Shown one piece after another: positions 1-6,102 of a DNA stretch of 7,407 nt. Position numbers and translations under genes: made by a program. A model generated the notes under the pieces. The model was not told where the DNA came from. It made no database searches and saw only the letters and a program-made list of their open reading frames with translations. The stretch is from the NCBI GenBank assembly GCA_937901485.1, contig CALGTT010000228.1, forward strand, positions 1 through 7,407, given 5' to 3'. This stretch comes from an uncultured Ruminococcus sp. Its GTDB lineage: Bacteria; Bacillota; Clostridia; Oscillospirales; Ruminococcaceae. Positions within the stretch are counted from its first letter, which is position 1, and each line of letters starts with the position of its first letter.

Positions 1-212
1 ATCAGTTTACTCCCATCGGCATATCCTATATCGCCGTCATTTCCGCCTCCCATTTTTCTATTCATACATGGCCGGAATACGGCTATGCAGCGGTGGATGT
101 CTTTTCCTGCAGTGATGATGTCCCGTGCGCTGTAGCGGATGCCCTGTGTGCCGCATTCCGTTCAGGAAAACATGTAGTCAGGGCTGTGGAACGCAGCCTG
201 AAAGGGGAGTGA
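1..212 (+). CDS. speD: S-adenosylmethionine decarboxylase proenzyme (SpeD), C-terminal part; 5' end outside window
   Basis: This is a partial gene, with 69 residues readable in the frame starting at base 3. SpeD cleaves itself to make a pyruvoyl group, then decarboxylates AdoMet to supply the aminopropyl donor for spermidine synthesis. The family core is plain: S-H-F-S-I-H-T-W-P-E-Y-G-Y-A-A-V-D-V-F, then S-C. By the known spacing in bacterial SpeD, Ser at 48-50 is the pyruvoyl serine (Ser63 in Thermotoga), His at 63-65 matches His68 and Cys at 108-110 matches Cys83. All three are present, so the enzyme is probably active. The residue before the cleaved Ser is Ala, where Glu is usual. By homology the whole protein would be about 115 residues, so roughly 47 are missing. 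It ends 5 bases before the next gene, and its last codons hold that gene's ribosome binding site. SpeD relatives that decarboxylate ornithine or arginine exist and cannot be excluded without the N-terminus, but the downstream speE favours AdoMet. Confidence 0.93.
   Translation, partial: QFTPIGISYIAVISASHFSIHTWPEYGYAAVDVFSCSDDVPCAVADALCAAFRSGKHVVRAVERSLKGE
201..209 (+). promoter_or_regulatory. Ribosome binding site for the DUF4178/DUF4247 gene (decides a TTG start)
   Basis: AAAGGGGAG sits inside the last codons of speD, 8 bases before TTG at 218. It supports TTG 218 over the ATG at 125, which lies deep inside speD, and over the GTG at 209, which overlaps this site. Confidence 0.75.
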
Positions 213-217
213 AGCAT

Positions 218-1306
218 TTGAAATTTCAGTTAGGCGATACCATATGCGCCGACGGTGAGCTGTATCAGGTCATCGGCAGGATCACCTACAAAAACTCGGA
301 TGACAGCTGCAAATGGGATGAGTACCGTCTTCGTGCGGAAAAGGACGGCAGTGAACACTGGCTCAGCGTGGATGATGTCTACAAGGAGTACTCCATCTGG
401 CAGATGATCCGTGTGCCCGACCGTTCCGGCTATCACTGGAGCGACCACGGAACAGAGATCGTTGTTTCCTGTGATGGTGATGTGGATGTCGAGCGCGGTG
501 ACCGCGCGGAATTCACCGAATACGAGGACGAAACGGAAGAATTCATCATTTCCGACGAGACATGGGATGACGGCACGGAGCATTCCAAGGGCTATTACCT
601 CGATGAACATGAGTTCTGGCATGTCCGCAGTAATCCTACCTACCGTGCTGTGAACAGTAAGTCAAGCGGCAATGCGGTCATGGCGGTGATCGTGGGTTTG
701 TTCTTTGCGATCCCCGTACTTGGTGCGCTCAGCGGAATCCTGCTTGACATCTGGTTTACGAATTCAAGCATCTCCAAATACCTGAAAAAAAGCTCTGATT
801 ATACTTATGTGACATCCATTACCGGCAATGAAAAGAATTCCGCCGATGTCTACAAAGCACCTGCAAGCTATACCGTTGCTTCTACAGCAAAGGATATTAT
901 CAATGCCATTGACGGCAACACCCAGTATGTGCAGCAGGATGATTCGGAAACAGAGGGCGCAGTTGCGATCCTGACCGAAAAAGAATACTGCGTGATCTAC
1001 CTCTCACTGGAGGATGAGGTTCTGGTGCAGATCTCCGACCGTGCCTATGCATACACCACGGACGATGACCTCTACCGCAGCCGCCCGCATTCCCGCCGCT
1101 ATTACCGTGATTTCTATTATTCCACGGGCTATTCCAGCGACTCAAGCACCTACAGCGGCAAGTATACCTCTCCCTACAGCTCATATGACGGCGATTATGT
1201 CGAATATTCGTCATCGAACACCTATAACACCTATTCCCAAAGCGTGCGTCAGGCAAGCGTTGCGTCCAGACAGTCGTCCGGCGGCGGTCTGAGCGGCGGA
1301 AAATAA
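218..1306 (+). CDS. DUF4178 - transmembrane - DUF4247-like fusion protein of unknown function
   Basis: A protein of 362 residues, starting at TTG. Residues 1 to about 140 look like a DUF4178 domain: beta-rich and acidic, with G-D-T-I, Y-Q-V-I-G, W-D-E-Y-R-L and H-W-L-S signatures. One hydrophobic span covers about 153-180. The remainder (about 190-362) resembles DUF4247, with V-Q-I-S-D-R-A-Y-A-Y followed by an Arg/Tyr stretch. From about residue 286 the tail is strikingly biased: 14 Tyr and 21 Ser in 77 residues, ending G-G-G-L-S-G-G-K. No catalytic motif is recognised. It lies between speD (5-base gap) and a DUF350 gene (32-base gap), so it is probably cotranscribed with polyamine enzymes. 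One span without a signal peptide suggests a membrane-anchored protein with domains on opposite sides, orientation unknown. The domain names come from memory of family patterns: DUF4178 is fairly secure, DUF4247 moderately so. Function is unknown. Confidence 0.85.
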   Translation: MKFQLGDTICADGELYQVIGRITYKNSDDSCKWDEYRLRAEKDGSEHWLSVDDVYKEYSIWQMIRVPDRSGYHWSDHGTEIVVSCDGDVDVERGDRAEFTEYEDETEEFIISDETWDDGTEHSKGYYLDEHEFWHVRSNPTYRAVNSKSSGNAVMAVIVGLFFAIPVLGALSGILLDIWFTNSSISKYLKKSSDYTYVTSITGNEKNSADVYKAPASYTVASTAKDIINAIDGNTQYVQQDDSETEGAVAILTEKEYCVIYLSLEDEVLVQISDRAYAYTTDDDLYRSRPHSRRYYRDFYYSTGYSSDSSTYSGKYTSPYSSYDGDYVEYSSSNTYNTYSQSVRQASVASRQSSGGGLSGGK

Positions 1307-1319
1307 CAGGCAAAGCCTG
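1307..1319 (+). other. Small intercistronic hairpin
   Basis: CAGGC-AAA-GCCTG forms a perfect 5 bp stem with a 3-base loop directly after the stop codon of the DUF4178/DUF4247 gene and just before the next ribosome binding site. No T-tract follows, so it is not an intrinsic terminator. It might affect mRNA stability or the relative translation of the two genes; that role is inferred. Confidence 0.35.
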
Positions 1320-1338
1320 CATAAAGGAGAAAATGATT

Positions 1339-1770
1339 ATGGACTTTTTGTATGATATTCTTGAAGTAGCGATCTATTCTGTACTCGGCATCGCACTGAT
1401 GATGCTCGGCAACTTCCTCATCGACCTCATCATTCCTTGTTCCTTCCCTGAGGAGATCAAGCGCGGCAACAAGGCTGTCGGCTTTGTATCCGCCGGCACG
1501 AACATCGGCGTTGGTATGCTCCTGAAGGCTGCCATTTCCTCTCCGGCAGCTGCTGCAGCAAAGGAAACACTCCTTACCGGTCTGACCGGCAGTGTGCTGT
1601 ATTTTGCAGTCGGCATCCTGTTCTTCATGCTCGGCTACCTTGTGATCCGTTTCTTCAACAAGCAGTACAACCTCAATGACGAGGTAGGCTGCGGCAATAC
1701 CGCGGCAGGCATCATGGTTGCAGGCATCTTCATCGGTCTTGCAACTGTAATCAGCGGCGTGATCGCATAA
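1339..1770 (+). CDS. DUF350 family integral membrane protein
   Basis: A protein of 143 residues with about four membrane spans (roughly 8-32, 45-66, 85-106, 120-142). It shows the DUF350 pattern twice: E-E-I-K-R-G-N-K-A-V-G at about 38-48, and D-E-V-G-C-G-N-T-A-A-G at about 114-124. Each is followed by a span with A-G-x-x-I-G, so the protein is an internal duplication of a two-span unit. The family includes E. coli YjfL and has no proven biochemical role. ATG 1339 is preferred because AAAGGAG at 1323-1329 is 9 bases upstream. The in-frame ATG at 1333, two codons earlier, has only a 3-base spacing. The gene sits between the DUF4178/DUF4247 gene and membrane speE, and its stop codon is 5 bases from the speE start. 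It probably forms a membrane complex or channel-like partner for those proteins, which is an inference. Confidence 0.9.
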   Translation: MDFLYDILEVAIYSVLGIALMMLGNFLIDLIIPCSFPEEIKRGNKAVGFVSAGTNIGVGMLLKAAISSPAAAAAKETLLTGLTGSVLYFAVGILFFMLGYLVIRFFNKQYNLNDEVGCGNTAAGIMVAGIFIGLATVISGVIA

Positions 1771-1775
1771 CCCGT

Positions 1776-3272
1776 ATGAAAAATTATCGTTTACTGATGC
1801 TGACAACATTGATGATCTCAGGCTGTTCCATGGTCTACGAGCTGATCATCAGTGCTGTCAGCTCGTATCTTGTAGGCAACTCCACGCTCCAGTACTCCAT
1901 TACCATCGGACTGTACATGTGCGCTCTCGGTCTTGGTTCGTTTCTGTCGAAGTTCGTGCGCAAGGATCTGTTCAACTGGTTCGCGAATGTTGAGATCGGC
2001 ATCGGCATTATCGGCGGACTCAGCTCCCTGACACTCTTCCTTGCCAATCTCTATCTGGAGTCCTACGCCCTTGTGATGTATCTGGAAATCATCGTTATCG
2101 GCACATTCGCCGGTCTGGAGATCCCCCTCCTGACGCGCATCATTGAAGAAGACAGAAAGGATCTGCGTGTCACGATCTCATCGATCTTCTCCTTTGACTA
2201 CATCGGCGGTCTGATCGGCTCGATCGCCTTTCCCATGGTGCTTCTGCCCCATCTGGGGTACTTCGCGACAGCTGCTCTTGTCGGCGCACTCAATCTCCTT
2301 GCGGCGGTGCTCATCATCTACCGCTATTCCGCAAGGCTTCGCAATGCCGGATACTACCGCGTCATTTCCGTCGTCCTGCTCTGCTGCATGACAGTCGGGA
2401 TGGTCTTTGCGGAGAATGTGGGCGGCACGATCGAAAACGGACTGTACCGTGATCATGTGATCCTTCGCGAACAGACCGAGTACCAGAAGATCGTCATGAC
2501 GCGCCACAAGGATGACATGCGGCTCTATCTTGACGGCAACTGCCAGTTCTCGTCCATGGATGAATACCGCTACCATGAAGCCCTCGTTCATGTACCGATG
2601 GCATACGCGCAGGAACAGGAAGATGTACTGCTTCTCGGCGGCGGTGACGGACTTGCCGCACGAGAGCTGCTCAAATACCCCGACACGCGCATCACTCTTG
2701 TTGACCTTGACAGCCGGATGACGGAGCTTTGCAGTGAAGAGCCGCAGATCACCGCACTCAATGAGAATGCATTGACCAATGAACGCGTGAACGTCATTAA
2801 CACCGATGCCTATGAGTATCTCGAATCCAGTGAGGAGCTGTACGATGTGATCATCATTGACCTGCCCGATCCGAACAACGAATCGCTCAGCAAGCTCTAC
2901 ACCAATATCTTTTACCGCCTGTGTGCCCAGCATCTTGCCGAGGGCGGAATCCTGAATGTGCAGTCTACCAGCCCCTATTACGCCTCCAAAGCGTTCTGGT
3001 GCATCAGCCGCACGATCGGGAGTGAGGGCATGGAGGTACTGCCGTACCATCTGCAAGTCCCCGCATTCGGCGACTGGGGCTTCAACATGGCAGGCAGGGG
3101 AGAGCTTGTACAGAAGCACGATCTCCTGACAGAAACGCGCTATCTTTCGGAAGACAGCCTTCCTGCGCTGTTCCTGTTCGGCAAGGATGAGATCGCCGAT
3201 GCCGAGATCAACCAGCTCACCAAGCCCGTCCTGATCCAATACTATAATGAAGCAGCCCGCAACTGGCAGTGA
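1776..3272 (+). CDS. speE: Membrane-anchored polyamine aminopropyltransferase (spermidine synthase-like)
   Basis: A protein of 498 residues in two parts. Residues 1-216 contain about seven hydrophobic spans (6-33, 40-60, 68-93, 97-120, 137-161, 163-184, 196-216). Residues from about 225 form a Rossmann-type aminopropyltransferase domain. Key motifs are L-Y-L-D-G-N-C-Q-F (250-258), D-E-Y-R-Y-H-E (262-268), the nucleotide loop G-G-G-D-G (288-292), V-D-L-D (309-312), the adenine-side Asp344 and I-D-L-P-D-P (361-366), where Asp362 is the expected catalytic base. The set is complete, so activity is expected: transfer of an aminopropyl group from decarboxylated AdoMet to an amine, normally putrescine giving spermidine. 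Soluble SpeE is about 280-300 residues; the extra N-terminal membrane domain is known in a bacterial subgroup. No good ribosome binding site precedes the ATG, so translation is probably coupled to the DUF350 gene 5 bases upstream. The true acceptor is unknown and could be a membrane molecule. Confidence 0.93.
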   Translation: MKNYRLLMLTTLMISGCSMVYELIISAVSSYLVGNSTLQYSITIGLYMCALGLGSFLSKFVRKDLFNWFANVEIGIGIIGGLSSLTLFLANLYLESYALVMYLEIIVIGTFAGLEIPLLTRIIEEDRKDLRVTISSIFSFDYIGGLIGSIAFPMVLLPHLGYFATAALVGALNLLAAVLIIYRYSARLRNAGYYRVISVVLLCCMTVGMVFAENVGGTIENGLYRDHVILREQTEYQKIVMTRHKDDMRLYLDGNCQFSSMDEYRYHEALVHVPMAYAQEQEDVLLLGGGDGLAARELLKYPDTRITLVDLDSRMTELCSEEPQITALNENALTNERVNVINTDAYEYLESSEELYDVIIIDLPDPNNESLSKLYTNIFYRLCAQHLAEGGILNVQSTSPYYASKAFWCISRTIGSEGMEVLPYHLQVPAFGDWGFNMAGRGELVQKHDLLTETRYLSEDSLPALFLFGKDEIADAEINQLTKPVLIQYYNEAARNWQ

Positions 3273-3287
3273 TGCGGGCTGCTTTTT
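3251..3287 (+). terminator. Intrinsic terminator of the speD-speE operon, overlapping the speE 3' end
   Basis: A perfect 11 bp stem, AGCAGCCCGCA (3251-3261) with TGCGGGCTGCT (3273-3283), encloses an 11-base loop and runs into TTTTT (3283-3287). The speE stop codon (3270-3272) is in the loop, and the 5' arm encodes the last Ala-Ala-Arg residues. Confidence 0.9.
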
Positions 3288-3339
3288 GGTTTCCTGTAAG
3301 CCTGTTCTGAAGTCATCCTACGCCCTCCAGACAACACCA

Positions 3340-3367
3340 CACCCCCTCCGACCATCCGGAGGGGGTG
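3340..3367 (-). terminator. GC-rich hairpin in the convergent gap, probable terminator for the dockerin-hydrolase gene
   Basis: CACCCCCTCCG (3340-3350) pairs perfectly with CGGAGGGGGTG (3357-3367) around a 6-base loop. It lies 19 bases past the stop codon of the minus-strand dockerin gene. The tail on the minus strand is only moderately T-rich (TGGTGTTGTC), so termination may be imperfect. The hairpin would also form in any + strand read-through from speE. The rest of the gap between the two convergent genes contains nothing else I can identify. Confidence 0.65.
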
Positions 3368-3386
3368 CAGTCAATGTATTCGAATT

Positions 3387-4178
3387 TTACTTCACATACT
3401 TATTCTTCAATGCCTGACTATAAGAGAAGTATGTGTTGTCCATACAGCAGTAAGCGACCTGATCGCCCCAGCTGTGGTAGTAGCCTGCTCTGAAAAATGT
3501 CACATAGATCGGAAGCGTTGTTCCGTTTGCAAGCACATCGTTCACCGCATTCATGCAGGATTCTGTGGGAGTGGTGGAAGCCACTCTGCTTGCTGTAGAG
3601 AACTGGTTCTTCTGATAAATGACACCCTCCACTGTAAGATTGGAGGTCAGCATACGATTGATGACCAGACTTGCAACTGCCTTCTGGCATTCGTAGCTCT
3701 CACCCTTGGATTCGAGTGTAACAAGTGCTGCGAGCATTTTTGCCTCGTCCGCAGTCATGGAAACAATGTGACCTGACAGTCCGTCCGAGGGTGCGGTGGG
3801 CTTGATCTCCTCCTCTGGCTGCTCCGGTGTCACAACAAGACCTTGCTGATTCAGATATTCCACAAAGTCGATCGTGCCGCCCGTGCCCAGATAGGACGCG
3901 TAGCTCATGATATAGGATGCGTCGCCGGCATTTACCAATCCGTCAGAATTGATATCCGCACTGAACATTTGTGCATCGGTAAGTCCACCGGTTTCCGCAA
4001 AAGCAAGATGTGCAGCCTCTGTGAGGATACTTGCTGCATCCATTGCATCGACATAGCCGTTCATATCCACGTCGCCGATCATTCTGTCGTTTGCGGCTCC
4101 AGCTGTGATCATTCCTGTTGTTGCAATGGACATGATGCAGCAGCTATTGACAAGTACAGCAGATAATTTTTTAAACAT
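3387..4178 (-). CDS. Secreted dockerin-containing SleB-type cell wall hydrolase
   Basis: A protein of 263 residues. The N-terminus (M-F-K-K, hydrophobic core, then A-G-A-A near 29) is a signal peptide. Residues about 34-98 form a type I dockerin with two calcium-binding repeats: D-V-D-M-N-G-Y-V-D-A-M-D (36-47) and D-I-N-S-D-G-L-V-N-A-G-D (75-86), each followed by a helix. Dockerins bind cohesins on scaffoldins or the cell surface. A linker rich in Pro and Glu (about 113-133) follows. Residues about 142-255 match the SleB / Hydrolase_2 fold of peptidoglycan lytic enzymes: L-E-S-K-G-E-S with probable catalytic Glu156, V-I-N-R-M, and N-Q-F-S at 191-194. Mature Cys residues at 164, 208, 244 and 245 could form disulfides. 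A good ribosome binding site (AAAGGA at 4187-4192) is 8 bases from the ATG. It is a single-gene unit with its own promoter. It probably remodels peptidoglycan while attached to a cellulosome or surface cohesin; the attachment is inferred, as no cohesin is in the window. Confidence 0.92.
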   Translation of the reverse strand: MFKKLSAVLVNSCCIMSIATTGMITAGAANDRMIGDVDMNGYVDAMDAASILTEAAHLAFAETGGLTDAQMFSADINSDGLVNAGDASYIMSYASYLGTGGTIDFVEYLNQQGLVVTPEQPEEEIKPTAPSDGLSGHIVSMTADEAKMLAALVTLESKGESYECQKAVASLVINRMLTSNLTVEGVIYQKNQFSTASRVASTTPTESCMNAVNDVLANGTTLPIYVTFFRAGYYHSWGDQVAYCCMDNTYFSYSQALKNKYVK

Positions 4179-4212
4179 GGGATAATTCCTTTCTTGTGCG
4201 ATTCTTTGGCAT

Positions 4213-4248
4213 TGCTACCATGATAGCACAAACGCTCTGGAAATGCAA
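4213..4248 (-). promoter_or_regulatory. Probable sigma-A promoter of the dockerin-hydrolase gene
   Basis: Read on the minus strand, TTGCAT (4243-4248) is followed after exactly 17 bases by TATCAT (4220-4225). The TG one base before the -10 box makes it an extended -10. Transcription would start near 4213, giving a leader of about 35 bases ending in the AAAGGA ribosome binding site. The match is visual only. Confidence 0.65.
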
Positions 4249-4420
4249 GCAATTTTTTGCGATTTTTTCATTTTTCAGTGAATTGAACGATATTTTCAGG
4301 GGCTTTGCAAATGAAGTTTGGGCAATTCGATTCATATTTTCATATTTTAACTATTGTTTTTTCATATTTTGTTCATAGATGGAATTTTGCCAATTTATCG
4401 ACAAATGTTTCAGATCACCG
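4249..4420. other. AT-rich intergenic stretch with TCATATTTT repeats
   Basis: This lies between the dockerin gene promoter and the terminator of the upstream minus-strand operon. It contains three copies of TCATATTTT at 4332-4340, 4340-4348 and 4362-4370, and many A/T runs. It may be upstream activating or regulator-binding DNA for the dockerin gene. No convincing small gene or RNA is seen, and the short reading frames crossing it lack ribosome binding sites. Confidence 0.35.
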
Positions 4421-4448
4421 AAAAATCCTCCCGTCAGGGACGGGAGGA
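4421..4448 (-). terminator. Intrinsic terminator of the ABC transporter-CPBP operon
   Basis: On the minus strand TCCTCCCGTC and GACGGGAGGA (4426-4435 and 4439-4448) form a perfect 10 bp stem with a 3-base loop. TTTTT (4421-4425) follows at once. It begins 6 bases after the stop codon of the CPBP gene. Confidence 0.92.
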
Positions 4449-4454
4449 GAGTGG

Positions 4455-5360
4455 TTAGGGAGTATAGTTTTCAACAGGTTTTTGCTTTGCTTCTTTGCAG
4501 AGAATCACAAAGCAGACTGCACCGATGATGGCGATCGGTACGTTCATGAGTGCCATTGAGGCCGGTGAATTCAGCGTTTCAATATGTTTGGAAATTCCTT
4601 CCGCACCGAACACCGAAAGAAACAGAGCGAAGTTCATGTTGTTGTTGATGCCGTGCATGATGGCAGCCGGAATAACGGACTGTGTGCGCTTTGTCAGCAG
4701 TGTCAGGATCGCTCCCAACGCCGTGCACATTACGCACATCATAAAGATTCCCAGAAACGGAAAGCCCGGATAATCCAGCCCGAAATTATGTCCCTGCACA
4801 GTCAGCGGTGCGTGCCAGACACCCCAGAGGATGCCGCCCACAACCAGAGCCGCCGGCATGGGCATGATCTGTTCAAGTTTGGGTGTCATATAGGCTCTCC
4901 AGCCGAATTCCTCACCGAAGAGCGGCATAAACAGGAGGAGTGTTGTGCCAAGCTGTGAGAAATATGCCCAGAAGCGAGTGGGAATCTGATCCGTTGCAAA
5001 CCAGCTTTCCGCATCACGACAGTATACCAACAGCACCAGAAATACCGTGATGATCATGTAGAGGAGCGGAATCCCGAATGCCAGCAGGTAGTATTTCCAC
5101 TTGCCATTCTTCATTTCAAGCTTTAAGTAGGAATCCTTCAGTCCCTCACGGGTGATGACTCTTGTCAGGACATTCGCAAGGGCGGGGGCACACATACCGA
5201 TGACGCCCCATGTTGTGGTAAGCTGGCTTGCTGCCGCCTCGCCCGTGAACATCGGCTCACCGAGGAGGTTTGAGAAAATGGGCGTGAAGATGATCAGCGG
5301 CAGAATCGCCAGTGTGTAGAAGATCACAAGCCGCATGATCGTCAGTTTCTTATTGTTCAA
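4455..5360 (-). CDS. CPBP family (Abi/CAAX) intramembrane metalloprotease
   Basis: A protein of 301 residues with several hydrophobic spans, the first at about 10-31. The three CPBP motifs are intact: E-E-F-G-W-R with Glu150, Glu151 and Arg155; V-W-H with His183; and H-G-I-N-N with His236 and Asn240. These form the metal-binding catalytic centre known from Rce1-type proteases, so activity is expected. Bacterial members often sit beside bacteriocin or peptide-transport genes and can act in immunity or peptide processing. The start is TTG at 5360, chosen because AAAGGAG (5370-5376) is 9 bases upstream. An ATG eight codons later (5336) lacks such a site. The gene overlaps the end of the upstream permease gene by 11 bases, so translation is probably coupled and the protease should be made with the transporter. 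An intrinsic terminator follows, making it the last gene of the operon. Its substrate is unknown. Confidence 0.9.
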   Translation of the reverse strand: MNNKKLTIMRLVIFYTLAILPLIIFTPIFSNLLGEPMFTGEAAASQLTTTWGVIGMCAPALANVLTRVITREGLKDSYLKLEMKNGKWKYYLLAFGIPLLYMIITVFLVLLVYCRDAESWFATDQIPTRFWAYFSQLGTTLLLFMPLFGEEFGWRAYMTPKLEQIMPMPAALVVGGILWGVWHAPLTVQGHNFGLDYPGFPFLGIFMMCVMCTALGAILTLLTKRTQSVIPAAIMHGINNNMNFALFLSVFGAEGISKHIETLNSPASMALMNVPIAIIGAVCFVILCKEAKQKPVENYTP

Positions 5361-6102
5361 GCTGTTCCACTCCTTTCAGATACAATTTGCAGGAAAGCAG
5401 ATAGGAAAGATAGTACAGTGCAAGCGTTACAAGGGGCATGAGTGCGGAGATGGCGAGCATCGTTGTACCGCCACGCTTGCCGCTCATGACATCGAGCAGG
5501 AACCAGATGAAATCCTCCATCGTGCCGAACATGGAAATATCACCGAACAGAAAATAGATGCCTGCCGCTGCCAGAATACTGAGGAAAACCACAGCCTTCA
5601 CATTTGCACCTTTTTTCACGCCGAAGCGGATCATGAACGGCAGTTCGATGGCATTCAGAAGAATGAACATCATAAACAGTCCGGTATAGATACCCATGAA
5701 GATCGTCGCTCGATTCACATCCTGACGGAGATCCAGAATGGCAGCGGCAGTGAGATCGGTCATCAGGCAGACATTCATGGCGATGAACGGCAGAAGCAGC
5801 GTGCGTATGTATTTGGATTTGACATAGCCCTTCACACCTGCGGGCGAGGCAACGGCAAAATAGACCGGCAGCCTTTTTTCATCCGCCTTGTGAAGCTCGT
5901 CATTCATGAAATAGGAGAGCATCATGAATACGCAATAAGTAAGCATACAGGGCATATCATGTTCCATCACATTGTTCAGTTCCTCCGCCTCCCAGACCAA
6001 TGCCTGGAAAATCGGCATGAACACTGTAACCAGGATGACAAAACCGAAAACAATGAGCATCTGCCGCATGACCCGGAAATAGCGATATAAAAATCCGTAC
6101 AT
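5350..6102 (-). CDS. ABC-2 type transporter permease (ABC2_membrane_5-like)
   Basis: A protein of 250 residues with about six membrane spans (roughly 15-37, 50-67, 100-123, 133-156, 169-187, 215-237). The segment N-D-E-L-H-K-A-D-E-K-R-L-P after span 2, then Y-V-K-S-K-Y-I, and later P-F-M-I-R-F-G fit the ABC2_membrane_5 pattern of permeases in small GntR-linked ABC operons. The ATG at 6102 is preferred over one 11 codons upstream because AAGGAGGG (6110-6117) is 7 bases before it, and because it forms a TAATG overlap with the preceding permease stop codon. It should form the membrane channel with the neighbouring permease, driven by the ATPase encoded upstream. The substrate cannot be read from the sequence. 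Confidence 0.88.
   Translation of the reverse strand: MYGFLYRYFRVMRQMLIVFGFVILVTVFMPIFQALVWEAEELNNVMEHDMPCMLTYCVFMMLSYFMNDELHKADEKRLPVYFAVASPAGVKGYVKSKYIRTLLLPFIAMNVCLMTDLTAAAILDLRQDVNRATIFMGIYTGLFMMFILLNAIELPFMIRFGVKKGANVKAVVFLSILAAAGIYFLFGDISMFGTMEDFIWFLLDVMSGKRGGTTMLAISALMPLVTLALYYLSYLLSCKLYLKGVEQLEQ

Noticed and set aside
125..217. Upstream ATG at 125 as the start of the DUF4178/DUF4247 protein
   Set aside because: It would add 31 residues encoded inside speD in another frame, with a Cys-rich sequence unlike the family. TTG at 218 has a good ribosome binding site and fits the domain start.
1249..1809. Minus-strand reading frame of 186 codons opposite the DUF350 gene
   Set aside because: It spans two plus-strand gene boundaries and the DUF350 gene with its duplicated family motif. 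Its translation shows no domain or ribosome binding site.
2178..3239. Long minus-strand reading frame of 353 codons opposite speE
   Set aside because: It lies wholly inside speE, whose motifs and ribosome context are clear. The antisense translation has no recognisable domain, and the openness follows from the codon bias of speE.
4332..4370. Possible CRISPR-like or mobile-element repeat from TCATATTTT copies
   Set aside because: The units are only 9 bases long, irregularly spaced and simple in composition, with no flanking cas or transposase gene.
4196..4378. Small plus-strand reading frame of 60 codons in the AT-rich gap
   Set aside because: It has no ribosome binding site, runs through the dockerin promoter in the opposite direction, and its Phe-rich composition reflects only T-rich DNA.
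5335..6090. Plus-strand reading frame of 251 codons opposite the second permease gene
   Set aside because: Its translation is His/Glu/Gln-rich with no domain, as expected from the antisense of a hydrophobic membrane protein. The minus-strand gene has a strong ribosome binding site and operon context.
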